The notes beneath the pieces were generated by a model. It was not told the DNA's origin. It did no database searches and saw only the letters and a list, made by a program, of their open reading frames with translations. From the NCBI RefSeq assembly GCF_900112255.1, contig NZ_FOLE01000002.1, positions 193,854 to 257,853 of the forward strand: a stretch of 64,000 nucleotides of DNA, written 5' to 3'. The translations under genes were made by a program, and so were the position numbers. Below, piece by piece: positions 7,687-16,156 of the stretch. The DNA comes from Flexibacter flexilis DSM 6793 (lineage in GTDB: Bacteria > Bacteroidota > Bacteroidia > Cytophagales > Flexibacteraceae). Each line of letters starts with the position of its first letter. Position 1 is the stretch's first letter.

Positions 7687-9061
7687 ATTTAAAAATTGCC
7701 ATTTGTGTTGGAGCTCCAACATTTTCTTCTTCTTCACCAACAGGCAGAATTTCTACCTCATAATTGTAATTATTCGCAATATTTTTTGCCCAATCAGCAA
7801 ATTCTTGCCGTGTCCACTCGAAACGGTGGTCTGTGTGCCTCATATCATCCAATCCCATTTTCTCCCAAGTTACATTATATTCCTTGTTAGGGGTGGTCAG
7901 AATCACGGTTTTAGGTTTGGCAAACTCAAACAATACGCGTTCAAATGACTTTAACCTATTCAAATCCATGTGTTCGATTACTTCAACTACGGCGGCGGCC
8001 TCAAAACCTTCCAACCGTTTGTCATAGTAAGTAAGCGAGCCTTGAAATAGTCGAATTCTTTCTTTTTGTTTAGGCGACATTTCAGCCAGATGTAAATTCT
8101 CTTTAGCCTTTAATAGCTCACTATAAGCCACATCCATGCCCGCTATTTCCGTAAACTGTTTATGTTTCAGCAAACGTTTTATCAACTTACCTTCACCACA
8201 ACCCAAATCTAATACGCTGCTTGCTTCTGATTCCAGTAATTTTTCTAATACAATATTGAGGCGTTTGTCATGCAAACTTTCTCTTCTTTCGCTCTGCTCA
8301 CTGGGCATCTGTTCGCCTGCCTCGCCTTCGTTTAGGCGCGTAAGTGCCTGCCTTGACAACGACCCCAGATTAATCAGATAACGACGCGTAATTTGTTCTC
8401 GTTCAGGATGCTCTTTCAACCAATTGCCGCCTTTTTCAAGCAACTTTTCTATTTCATTTTGGCTTACAAAATAATGTTTGTCGTTGTCTAATGTCGGGAT
8501 TAGCACATACAAATGCGACAATAATTCTTTGGTTGTAAGGTAGTTGATTAATTTCAATGTAAAATACTTGCTGTCTCCCCATTCAGGAAATTTACTATCC
8601 AGTTGGTGCCTAGTCAATTCCACTTGATAGCCGAGCGGTTCAAAAAAACGTCTGATTAACGACTCTCCGCCTTTGGGTGCAGGCAAGGACGCAATCATAA
8701 CTTCAAACGGCAGCTTTGTATCCACCAATTCAGGTTTGTCTTTGCATCTGCCATTCAGAGCAGACGAAAATGCTTTGGCCAAAGCCACACTCATAAACGA
8801 AGATGCAACATAAGGCCTATCATTTACATAATGCCCTAAAGCAAAACCTTCACCACCGAAACTTTTAGCCCCACGCACCATCTCGATAGGGTCTATATCC
8901 AATAATAAACTGATTGTAGTTTTGTCTTCGCCTACTTCTGGATAAAAAATATGCGCTTTTCCTACCGACAACTCTACAGACTGAAATTTATCAGGATGTT
9001 TGTGTAACAAATATCCTAAATCAGTGGCAGGTTTATGAGTTGTTGAGATATTTAGAATCAT
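7676..9061 (-). CDS. hen1: Bacterial Hen1: RNA 3'-terminal 2'-O-methyltransferase
   Basis: A 461-residue protein of the same size and layout as C. thermocellum Hen1. The N-terminal half (about 1-240) is the domain that in known Hen1 proteins activates the Pnkp ligase; the C-terminal half is a SAM methylase with motif I LDLGCGEGKL near residue 285 and the Mg-binding E-x-x-E-H set (EVIEHMD near 362, then RHTDHRFEWTRQEF). In known systems it methylates the 2'-OH at the RNA break before sealing, so that the repaired RNA cannot be cut again by the same ribotoxin. It is the first gene of a two-gene operon with pnkp. The promoter in the AT-rich 220 bases upstream was not recognised. Confidence 0.94.
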   Translation of the reverse strand: MILNISTTHKPATDLGYLLHKHPDKFQSVELSVGKAHIFYPEVGEDKTTISLLLDIDPIEMVRGAKSFGGEGFALGHYVNDRPYVASSFMSVALAKAFSSALNGRCKDKPELVDTKLPFEVMIASLPAPKGGESLIRRFFEPLGYQVELTRHQLDSKFPEWGDSKYFTLKLINYLTTKELLSHLYVLIPTLDNDKHYFVSQNEIEKLLEKGGNWLKEHPEREQITRRYLINLGSLSRQALTRLNEGEAGEQMPSEQSERRESLHDKRLNIVLEKLLESEASSVLDLGCGEGKLIKRLLKHKQFTEIAGMDVAYSELLKAKENLHLAEMSPKQKERIRLFQGSLTYYDKRLEGFEAAAVVEVIEHMDLNRLKSFERVLFEFAKPKTVILTTPNKEYNVTWEKMGLDDMRHTDHRFEWTRQEFADWAKNIANNYNYEVEILPVGEEEENVGAPTQMAIFKYGN

Positions 9062-9221
9062 TACTTAGATCAAAAATTAATTTTAACTATAAAAAACTCA
9101 ATGTAAGCTACTATAATATAGATTTTAAAAACGTTTAATATACAAAATAAAGAATTTATAATAAAGTCAATCACTTTTACTGTTCATCTATCTCAATAAA
9201 GCCATTATTTCCATCCAAAAC

Positions 9222-9249
9222 AAAAAAGCGGCGGCCTTTAGGCCGCCGC
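9222..9249 (-). terminator. Intrinsic terminator of the response-regulator gene
   Basis: Stem GCGGCGGCC (9228-9236), loop TTTA, stem GGCCGCCGC (9241-9249), with six A before it on the plus strand (six U on the minus-strand RNA). It shares the core GCGGCCTTTAGGCCGC with the hairpin at 5031-5052. Confidence 0.8.
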
Positions 9250-9280
9250 CGCTGCGTGATTATATAATACAGGTGATTTT

Positions 9281-9979
9281 TTAACGATTTTTGAACCCAA
9301 ACCATTTTTTTTCGATGGCCATATGAATAATGGCGGCTTTCGAGTGTACGTGCAACTTTTCGTAAATATGCTGAATGTGCGTGCGTACCGTGTGCGGGCT
9401 GATAAACGTTTTTTCGGCAATTTGCTGATAAGTAAGCCCTTCTACTATCATTTCCATTATTTCCAGCTCGCGGCGCGAAAGCAAATCTTCTACGGGCGTT
9501 GTGGCCGAGCCACTCGGAACGGTTTGAGGCGCAGGAGCTTTGGCGTTGCGCAGCAGTTGCAGGGCACGACGCGCAATAGACGGCGACATCGGTGCGCCAC
9601 CTTGCGCCACGTCTTCGATGGCTTCTACTATTTTTTCGGGGTGCTCGTCTTTGAGCATATAGCCCATTGCGCCCGCCTGTATCGACTCAAATATTTTTTC
9701 GTCATTGTCAAACACGGTGAGCATAATAAACTGAATTTCAGGATATTGCTCATGTCCTTGCGCTACGGTCTGGATGCCGTCCATGCCGTCCATTTCTATA
9801 TCTGTCAGTACGATTTGAGGGCGTTCGGCCACTGGCATTTCTTGTATTTTTTTCAAAAAATCAAGGCCATTCACCGCCACCAACACTAATTTCACTTGCT
9901 CAAAATACTGTATATTTTCGATAAAAGACCGCCGCAGCGCAGCATTATCTTCTACAAGTCCGATACGAATGGTTTGCAT
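9281..9979 (-). CDS. NarL/FixJ-type response regulator (receiver + LuxR HTH)
   Basis: A 232-residue two-domain regulator. The receiver (about 1-125) has the acidic pair EDN near residue 10, phospho-acceptor Asp in VLTDIEMDGMDG near residue 60, a Thr in MLTVFD and the Lys in YMLKDE. After a Ala/Pro linker, the LuxR helix-turn-helix (about 165-230) reads LSRRELEIMEMIVEGLTYQQ and then FISPHTVRTHIQHIYEKLHV. Such proteins bind DNA on phosphorylation by a histidine kinase; none is adjacent. The only kinase in the window is at 62 kb and there is no evidence they pair. Single-gene unit ended by the 9222-9249 terminator. Confidence 0.92.
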   Translation of the reverse strand: MQTIRIGLVEDNAALRRSFIENIQYFEQVKLVLVAVNGLDFLKKIQEMPVAERPQIVLTDIEMDGMDGIQTVAQGHEQYPEIQFIMLTVFDNDEKIFESIQAGAMGYMLKDEHPEKIVEAIEDVAQGGAPMSPSIARRALQLLRNAKAPAPQTVPSGSATTPVEDLLSRRELEIMEMIVEGLTYQQIAEKTFISPHTVRTHIQHIYEKLHVHSKAAIIHMAIEKKWFGFKNR

Positions 9980-10126
9980 GGGTATATTGTTGTTTTAATG
10001 GTGTGTAACTAATTACAAAGTAAAAGAGGTAAACTTTATGCTTTGTAAAAGTACGGCAAGGTTTGGTAGCTTGCTATACACCAAATGAATGAAATTATAT
10101 TTTAAATACACAAGTTATTGAAAATC

Positions 10127-10738
10127 TTATAGTTTCGGCATGGCTGCATAGCCGCTTTGTTGCCATAAAGCACGCATATATTTGCCCACCACATCAAATT
10201 CGAGGTTTACGCGTTGGCCTTCGCGCAAGTTGGCAAACGTGGTATGTTCGTAAGTGTACGGAATAATCGTTACGCGGAAACTTCCCGCTTGGCTATTGAA
10301 CACGGTAAGACTCACGCCGTTAATGCAAATCGAGCCTTTTTCTACCGTAAAATTGCCCAGCGTGGCATCGTATTCGAAGTCAAAAAGCCAACTTCCGTCC
10401 AATTGTTGCACTTTGGTACAAACGCCCGTCTGGTCCACGTGGCCTTGCACAATGTGGCCATCAAAACGCCCATTGGCAGGCATACAGCGTTCTAAATTTA
10501 CGGAATTTCCTACCGTCAAATCTCCTAAGTTTGTTTTGGTAAGTGTCTCGGCCACCGCCGTCACCCAATGCGATTGGGCATTGCAGGCCGTTACCGTCAG
10601 GCAAACGCCATTGTGCGAAACACTTTGGTCAATTTTGAGTTCTGCCGAAATAGGCGAGCTAATTTCAAACGAAAGATTTGTACCTTCGGCCACTATGTTT
10701 TCCACACGTCCGCACGCCTCTACAATTCCTGTAAACAT
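10127..10738 (-). CDS. ribE: Riboflavin synthase alpha chain
   Basis: Catalyses the last step of riboflavin synthesis, the dismutation of two 6,7-dimethyl-8-ribityllumazines. The 203 residues form the two tandem lumazine-binding barrels: MFTGIVEACGRV at the N-terminus, the first-barrel SHNGVCLTV near residue 42, and the matching second-barrel GSICINGVSLTV near 136. The start at the conserved MFTGIVE is secure. It has a TAGCTTTG promoter element at 10782-10775 on the minus strand and is divergent from the cysteine desulfurase gene. The companion enzyme ribBA is 14 kb away, so the pathway is not clustered here. Confidence 0.96.
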   Translation of the reverse strand: MFTGIVEACGRVENIVAEGTNLSFEISSPISAELKIDQSVSHNGVCLTVTACNAQSHWVTAVAETLTKTNLGDLTVGNSVNLERCMPANGRFDGHIVQGHVDQTGVCTKVQQLDGSWLFDFEYDATLGNFTVEKGSICINGVSLTVFNSQAGSFRVTIIPYTYEHTTFANLREGQRVNLEFDVVGKYMRALWQQSGYAAMPKL

Positions 10739-10774
10739 ATTTTTATATTATTTTTTTAGTAAAATTTGATACCA

Positions 10775-10782
10775 CAAAGCTA
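10775..10782 (-). promoter_or_regulatory. -7 promoter element for ribE
   Basis: Minus-strand TAGCTTTG matches TAnnTTTG and lies 36 bases upstream of the riboflavin synthase ATG. Confidence 0.45.
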
Positions 10783-10947
10783 CAACACAAATCCGAGTGT
10801 TTGGGTTTGCAGGCCGAAAACTTATCGCGCACTGGCCTGATTATCACATAGAAAAAACATTTGCATTTGGTAGGGCATTTGCCGAACTTTGCGAAATTCT
10901 TATTTTATCATCTGTTAGAAAGCTCATTTTTTACTTTTTCATAAATT

Positions 10948-12090
10948 ATGCGTGTATATCTTGACAATGCCGCCACTACTCCGTTAGAGCCTGCTGTTTT
11001 TGAGGCTATGACTCCTTATTTGAAGGAAATTTTTGGAAATCCGTCCTCGATTCACTCGCACGGGCGAGAGGTTCGGGCGGCCATCGAAAAAGCACGCAAA
11101 ACAATCGCTACTTTACTGAACACCTCACCTGCCGAAATTTTCTTTACGTCGGGTGGAACAGAAGCCGACAACACGGCCATCGTAGGCGCGATTCGTACCT
11201 ATAACATCAAACACGCACTTACCAGCCCCGCCGAACATCATGCCGTTTTGCATACGTTGGAGGTATTGGCCAAACATGGCGAAATCGAACTTACGCTTAT
11301 TCCTTTGGACGAAAAAGGACATATTGACATGGCGTTTTTGGAGCAATGGCTCAAAGACCATCCCAAAGCCTTTGTTTCGCTCATGCACGCCAACAACGAG
11401 ATAGCCACCGTAAACGACATCGAAGAAATCGGGGTGTTGTGTCGTCAATATGGCGCGATTTACCATACGGACACGGTACAAACCATGGGGCATTTTCGCC
11501 ACAATCTTAAGGAGTTGCCAGTAGATTTTTTGGTGGGTTCGGCGCACAAATTTCATGGCCCGAAAGGTGTTGGATTTTTGTATGTAAATAATCGAATCAA
11601 AATAGAGCCGTTCATTCATGGCGGCGCACAAGAACGCAATATGCGCGGCGGAACGGAAAATGTAGCCAGTATTATTGGCCTTGCCAAAGCTCTCGAAATT
11701 GCTTACGCCGACATGACCGAACACCAACAACACATCATCGGGCTGAAGGCGCGTATGATTGCCAAATTGCGCGAAAGCATTGAAGATGTGCGCTTTAACG
11801 GCGATTCGGAGTCGTTGGAAGACAGTTTGTACACCGTCCTGAACGTGAGCCTTCCCGCACACGAAGCCAACGATATGTTGCTTTTCAATTTGGACATAAA
11901 CAAAATATCTGCTTCGGGCGGCAGCGCGTGCAGTAGTGGTTCGAATATCGGTTCGCACGTGTTGGGCGCGATTGGCGCAGCTCCCGAACGCGCCGCAGTT
12001 CGTTTTTCGTTTAGCAAATACAACACCGTAGAAGAAATTGACCGCGCCGTAGAGGTGTTGGCCAGTCTTTACAAATCAGTAGCAATATAA
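10948..12090 (+). CDS. Cysteine desulfurase (NifS/IscS type)
   Basis: PLP enzyme of 380 residues that takes sulfur from cysteine for Fe-S clusters and thio-modified tRNA. It starts with the conserved YLDNAATTP, has the substrate loop SSGGTEADN-like stretch (FTSGGTEADNTA near residue 67), the PLP His in SPAEHHAVLHT, Schiff-base Lys in GSAHKFHGPKG near residue 204, and the active-site Cys in ISASGGSACSSGS near residue 325. Whether it serves the ISC-like or a tRNA-thiolation route is not shown; no iscU, iscA or suf genes are adjacent. Preceded by a divergent ribE and followed 85 bases later by fabG with its own promoter. Confidence 0.93.
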   Translation: MRVYLDNAATTPLEPAVFEAMTPYLKEIFGNPSSIHSHGREVRAAIEKARKTIATLLNTSPAEIFFTSGGTEADNTAIVGAIRTYNIKHALTSPAEHHAVLHTLEVLAKHGEIELTLIPLDEKGHIDMAFLEQWLKDHPKAFVSLMHANNEIATVNDIEEIGVLCRQYGAIYHTDTVQTMGHFRHNLKELPVDFLVGSAHKFHGPKGVGFLYVNNRIKIEPFIHGGAQERNMRGGTENVASIIGLAKALEIAYADMTEHQQHIIGLKARMIAKLRESIEDVRFNGDSESLEDSLYTVLNVSLPAHEANDMLLFNLDINKISASGGSACSSGSNIGSHVLGAIGAAPERAAVRFSFSKYNTVEEIDRAVEVLASLYKSVAI

Positions 12091-12101
12091 GGCTGCAAGG
12101 A

Positions 12102-12134
12102 TTTGCATATCCGTTGGCCAAGAAATTATATTTG
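12102..12134 (+). promoter_or_regulatory. Bacteroidota-type promoter for fabG
   Basis: TTTG at 12102-12105 (-33) and TATATTTG at 12127-12134 (-7), separated by 21 bases, end 41 bases before the fabG ATG. This is the best-spaced match to the Bacteroidota consensus in the window. Confidence 0.65.
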
Positions 12135-12175
12135 CGGCTTCTTTTATTACAATTACATATCTCACATTTCCAAAG

Positions 12176-12922
12176 ATGAAACTTTTAGAAGGAAAAAATG
12201 CGCTGATTACGGGTGCTTCCAAAGGAATAGGCCGTGCGATGGCTTTGGCGTTTGCCAAACAAGGTGCCAACGTAGGCTTTACTTATTTGTCGAGTGTAGA
12301 AAAAGGCCAAGCCTTAGAAGCTGAATTGCAGGCTTTGGGCGTAAAAGCAAAAGGTTACCGCTCGGACGCTTCGGATTTCAAAGCCGCCGACGAACTAATG
12401 ACGCAATTTTTGGCTGATTTCGGAACAATTGACGCACTCATCAACAACGCAGGTATTACCAAAGACGGCTTGCTGATGCGCATGAGCGAAGAGCAATGGG
12501 ACGCGGTAATCAACATCAACCTAAAATCGGTGTTCAACCTTACCAAAGCGGCCACACGCCAACTAATGAAACAAAAATACGGCTCAATTATCAATATTAC
12601 GTCGGTGGTAGGTCTTCGCGGCAACGCAGGCCAAGCCAACTACTCCGCTTCTAAAGCGGGTATCGTGGGCTTTACCAAATCCGTAGCCTTAGAATTGGGT
12701 TCAAGAAATATTCGTTCTAACGCCATTGCACCAGGTTTCATCGAAACAGAAATGACTGGCGAACTTGACGAGAAAGTAGTACAAGGTTGGGCAGATTCTA
12801 TCCCAATGAAACGCGCAGGTGCTGCCGACGAAGTAGCCAACGCAGCCGTTTTCTTGGCTTCTGACCTTTCCAGCTACATGACAGGCCAAGTGTTGCAAGT
12901 AGATGGCGGTATGCTTACTTAG
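12176..12922 (+). CDS. fabG: 3-oxoacyl-[acyl-carrier-protein] reductase
   Basis: Short-chain dehydrogenase of 248 residues for the NADPH-dependent keto reduction step of fatty acid elongation. Visible motifs: cofactor loop TGASKGIGRA at residues 13-22, NNAG near 90, catalytic Ser in ITSVVGL near 142, and YSASKAG with Tyr/Lys near 155. The C-terminal VLQVDGGMLT end is typical of FabG. Other SDRs share these motifs, but the close overall match and length favour FabG. It has its own promoter and ends in a strong hairpin, so it looks monocistronic. Confidence 0.93.
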   Translation: MKLLEGKNALITGASKGIGRAMALAFAKQGANVGFTYLSSVEKGQALEAELQALGVKAKGYRSDASDFKAADELMTQFLADFGTIDALINNAGITKDGLLMRMSEEQWDAVININLKSVFNLTKAATRQLMKQKYGSIINITSVVGLRGNAGQANYSASKAGIVGFTKSVALELGSRNIRSNAIAPGFIETEMTGELDEKVVQGWADSIPMKRAGAADEVANAAVFLASDLSSYMTGQVLQVDGGMLT

Positions 12923-12946
12923 TCTTTTGGGCTAAAAAATATTGTT

Positions 12947-12982
12947 AAAGCGCGTCTTCTCTTCACAAAGACGCGCTTTTTT
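12947..12982 (+). terminator. Intrinsic terminator after fabG
   Basis: 12 bp perfect stem AAAGCGCGTCTT (12947-12958) / AAGACGCGCTTT (12968-12979) followed by T residues. Confidence 0.85.
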
Positions 12983-13033
12983 ATTGGGTTCAAATCATTT
13001 TGGGGCTATATTCACCACACTAAAAAAGAAGTG

Positions 13034-13918
13034 ATGGAGAATACCATGCCGCTGAAAATCTACAATTCCGTTCATCCAACAAACGAAAACCTCACGTTTG
13101 GTATTTCCCGAATGGAAGACATCTATGACAAACGCAACGGGCAGCCCGACGTGCCGCACCGACACAATTATTACACGCTGTTGCTCACGCGTTTTGCCAA
13201 CGGCAGGCATTTGGTTGATTTTAATGAATATCCACTACAAAGCCATTGCGCGTATTTTGTAGCACCGGGGCAGGTTCATCAGGTAATTGAGCATGAAAAA
13301 TCGTTGGGTTATGCCATTGTTTTTTCGGCTTCGTTTTTGGCTCACAACAATATCCCGATTGATTTTATAGAAAACTTAAATCTTTTTCGGGATTTTGGCG
13401 AAACGCCTCCCCTCACGCTCTCGGAAACGGACATGGCCATCACGCAACATTACGCCAACGAAATGTACCAGATACACCACCAACCGCATTTCAAATTCAG
13501 GTCGGAGGCGTTGGGAGCACTGATAAAATTGTTGTTGGTACGCTGCCACAATGCCTGCTCGCTGGACTTGCCCACGCAACAACATTCGGGCGGCAATACC
13601 ATTTTCCAAAATTTCAAAAATCTTGTAAACGAGCATTATAGCCAATGGCACACTACGCAGCAATACGCCGCGCAACTGTTCATTACGCCCGATTACCTAA
13701 ATCGCTTGGTTAAAAATCAGACAGGCAAAACTGCCAAAGACTACATTCAGAGCCGCATCATCGTGGCGGCCAAACATCTATTGTATTTCACGGAACTTTC
13801 CAACAAAGAAATTGCCTATCAACTCGGATTTTCCGAACCTGCCAACTTTAGTGCTTTCTTCAAAAATGCGACAGGCGTTGCGCCCTCAGCGTTCAAGCGC
13901 GAAAACATCGGATTTTAA
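13034..13918 (+). CDS. AraC-family transcriptional regulator
   Basis: About 294 residues. The N-terminal part (to about residue 170) is a cupin-like sensing domain with PDVPHRHNYYTLLLTRF near residue 37 and GQVHQVIEH near 79; the C-terminal 100 residues hold two AraC helix-turn-helix units, the second reading NKEIAYQLGFSEPANFSAFFKNATG. A GTG directly precedes the ATG at 13034; I use the ATG, which follows an AAAAAAGAAG tract. The effector is unknown. It precedes the pirin gene by 81 bases in the same direction and may control the redox/stress cluster that follows; that is inference from position only. Confidence 0.9.
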   Translation: MENTMPLKIYNSVHPTNENLTFGISRMEDIYDKRNGQPDVPHRHNYYTLLLTRFANGRHLVDFNEYPLQSHCAYFVAPGQVHQVIEHEKSLGYAIVFSASFLAHNNIPIDFIENLNLFRDFGETPPLTLSETDMAITQHYANEMYQIHHQPHFKFRSEALGALIKLLLVRCHNACSLDLPTQQHSGGNTIFQNFKNLVNEHYSQWHTTQQYAAQLFITPDYLNRLVKNQTGKTAKDYIQSRIIVAAKHLLYFTELSNKEIAYQLGFSEPANFSAFFKNATGVAPSAFKRENIGF

Positions 13919-13999
13919 TAAGCTATTTCCGCCTTTTTATATTCTTTTGCTGGGGTTTTGTTCGGAAATTTGTATGGATTCAAAAACACAATTACGAAC

Positions 14000-14869
14000 A
14001 TGAACAGAAAAGATTTTATAAAAAAAGGATTGTTAGGCGCAGGCATTTTTGCAAGTTCTGGCGCAGTGGCTGGCGTTATCCAAAACGACATTGACGAGTT
14101 AAAAGAACTCGAAATTTTGGGGTTCAATCATTTGCCCAACAAAGAAGAACGCACCCTCAACACCGTGTTGCACAAAGCCACCACGCGCGGCCATGCCGAC
14201 CACGGTTGGCTCAACACGCACCATTCCTTTAGCTTTGCCAACTACTACAACCCCGACCGTATGCACTTTGGCGTGTTGCGCGTACTCAACGACGATGTAG
14301 TTTCGGCAGGAATGGGATTTAGCACACACCCACACGACAATATGGAAATTGTTTCCATTCCGCTCGAAGGCGATTTGGAACACAAAGACAGCATGGGCAA
14401 CACGGCCATTATCAAAGAAGGTGACGTGCAGGTAATGAGCGCAGGAACAGGCATTTACCACAGTGAATACAACAAAAACCAAGACAAAGACGTGAAGTTT
14501 TTGCAAATTTGGGTGTTCCCCAACAAAAGCAACGTACAGCCGCGTTACGACCAAATTTCTATCCGAAGTGTAGAAAAGAAAAACGCTTTTTATCAGGTAC
14601 TTTCCCCCAGCCCCAACGACCAAGGCGTATGGATACACCAAAACGCATGGTTTCATTTGGGCAAATTTGACCAGCACATCAACACCTCCTACAAACTCAA
14701 AGACCGCAACAATGGCGTTTATTTGTTCGTGTTGGATGGCGAAATAGAAGTAAACGGCCAAAAACTCACCAAAAGAGATGGTTTCGGCCTTTGGAACACC
14801 GACAAGGTAAGTGTTAAAACCATGTCGCACAGCCGCGTTTTGCTCATGGAAGTCCCCATGACGCTCTAA
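14000..14869 (+). CDS. Pirin-family protein with Tat-like N-terminal signal
   Basis: About 289 residues. The N-terminus MNRKDFIKKGLLGAGIFASS looks like a twin-arginine-type signal (an R-K pair, then a hydrophobic stretch), followed by a pirin bicupin. Metal-site residues of pirin are visible: HPHDNMEIVSIPLEGDL (two His and a Glu) and GTGIYHSEYN. The N-terminal cupin begins ADHGWLNTHHSFSFANYY, a hallmark of this subgroup. Pirins in bacteria include quercetinases and redox regulators; the function here is unknown. The ATG at 14000 is chosen because an upstream ATG in frame (13958) adds residues not expected before the signal. A second, different pirin lies 400 bases downstream. Confidence 0.88.
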   Translation: MNRKDFIKKGLLGAGIFASSGAVAGVIQNDIDELKELEILGFNHLPNKEERTLNTVLHKATTRGHADHGWLNTHHSFSFANYYNPDRMHFGVLRVLNDDVVSAGMGFSTHPHDNMEIVSIPLEGDLEHKDSMGNTAIIKEGDVQVMSAGTGIYHSEYNKNQDKDVKFLQIWVFPNKSNVQPRYDQISIRSVEKKNAFYQVLSPSPNDQGVWIHQNAWFHLGKFDQHINTSYKLKDRNNGVYLFVLDGEIEVNGQKLTKRDGFGLWNTDKVSVKTMSHSRVLLMEVPMTL

Positions 14870-15271
14870 TTTTTGAGCAAATGAAATTTTATAGATTTGG
14901 TTAGATTTTCAGAGAAAAAAACTCTCCGTGGCTTGTGTCTTCACAAGCCACCTGCACACAGACTTACGGGCTGTGGGGAAGATGTCAAGCCTACGGCGTT
15001 TATTTTATGCAATATTCATTGGCTACAAAGATACCAAGCCTAAAGGCTTTGCGATTTCAAAATAAAGCAACTCATTACATTTTCTCCGTGGTTTGTGAAG
15101 ACACAAGCACAAGCCACCTGCACGCACACTTACGGGCTGTGAGGACACAGCCCGTGGGAAAGACACAGACCGCGAGAAAGATTTAGTTAAATTTTCAGAG
15201 AAAAAACCAACCAACTTTTGCCGCGAACCAGTAACTTTAGGCAATCAGAAACATTAAATCAGCTACCCAAA
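14870..15271. repeat. Intergenic block with paired palindromes and flanking copies of a 28-base motif
   Basis: 402 bases without a gene between the two pirin genes. GTGGCTTGTG/CACAAGCCAC (14928-14951, 4-base loop) is a perfect hairpin; a diverged copy starts CTCCGTGGTTTGTG at 15084 and ends in CACAAGCCAC at 15108-15117; ACGGGCTGTG/CACAGCCCGT (15132-15155) is a second perfect hairpin whose left half also occurs at 14965. Each palindrome group is preceded or followed by GATTTNGTTNNATTTTCAGAGAAAAAA-like sequence (from about 14895 and about 15180). The pattern resembles bacterial REP-type elements; no transposase is present in the window. Confidence 0.7.
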
Positions 15272-16150
15272 ATGTCAAATATTGACCTTATCATCGAAGA
15301 ACGCGCCGCCAACATCGGCAATTTTATGGTTGGTCGGCTGCTGCCTTTTAGACAAAAACGCGCCGTTGGGCCTTTTGTTTTTATAGACCACATGGGGCCA
15401 GCCAAGCTCAGCGACTTGCAAAATTTGGACGTGCTGCCGCATCCGCATATTGGTTTGTCCACGCTTACTTTTTTGTTTGAAGGCGCGATTATGCACCGCG
15501 ACAGCGTGGGTTCGGCCATCGAAATACAACCTGGTGCCGTCAATTGGATGACGGCGGGCAGCGGCGTTGTGCATTCCGAACGCACGCCCGAACGCTTGCG
15601 CCATTCGTCCAAAAACCTGCATGGCTTGCAAATTTGGGTGGCTTTGCCCAAGCATTTGGAAGAAATCGAACCGTCGTTTACGCACATTGCGCAAGAACAA
15701 ATCCCAGTTTGGGAAGAAAATGGCTTACAAATACGACTCATTGCGGGCGAGGCTTTCGGCAGAAAATCGCCAGTGCCTGTGCATAGCCCTTTATATTTTA
15801 TCGAAATAAAAAACAAAGCCGCTACCAAAGTGCCATTGGGCAAAGAGTTGTACGGCGAAAGTGCCTTGTACGTGTTGGAAGGCAGCATTACGGACGAAGG
15901 CAACACCTACGGCACTAAGCAAATTTTGGTGTCGCAAAATGCCAAACTTTGTGAATTTGAAATGAGCGAAAACAGCACCGTTTATATTTTTGGTGGCGAG
16001 CCATTTCCCGAAGAGCGTTTTATTTATTGGAATTTTGTATCGTCCAGCAAAGAGCGTTTGGATAAAGCCAAACAAGATTGGGCGAACCAAACTTTCCCGA
16101 AAATCGACGGTGAAACTGAGTTTACGCCGCTTCCTCAACCCAAATTCTAA
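15272..16150 (+). CDS. Pirin-family protein (cytoplasmic type)
   Basis: About 292 residues without a signal peptide. It has the classical pirin bicupin: GRLLPFRQKRAVGPFVFIDH near residue 21, metal-ligand segment LPHPHIGLSTLTFLFEGAIMHRDS near 56-80, GAVNWMTAGSGVVHSERTP near 90-108, and a C-terminal cupin ending GGEPFPEERFIYWNFVSS. The ATG at 15272 begins the conserved part; an upstream in-frame TTG at 15218 is less likely. It heads a compact run with osmC (6-base gap) and the GNAT gene (12-base gap), suggesting one transcript of oxidative-stress type genes. Quercetinase activity is possible but unproven. Confidence 0.9.
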   Translation: MSNIDLIIEERAANIGNFMVGRLLPFRQKRAVGPFVFIDHMGPAKLSDLQNLDVLPHPHIGLSTLTFLFEGAIMHRDSVGSAIEIQPGAVNWMTAGSGVVHSERTPERLRHSSKNLHGLQIWVALPKHLEEIEPSFTHIAQEQIPVWEENGLQIRLIAGEAFGRKSPVPVHSPLYFIEIKNKAATKVPLGKELYGESALYVLEGSITDEGNTYGTKQILVSQNAKLCEFEMSENSTVYIFGGEPFPEERFIYWNFVSSSKERLDKAKQDWANQTFPKIDGETEFTPLPQPKF

Positions 16151-16156
16151 TTTGTT

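Noticed and set aside
14928-15155. Hairpins between the two pirin genes as terminators.
   Set aside because: No U-run follows either hairpin on either strand, and there are diverged second copies with shared flanks, which fit a repeat element better.
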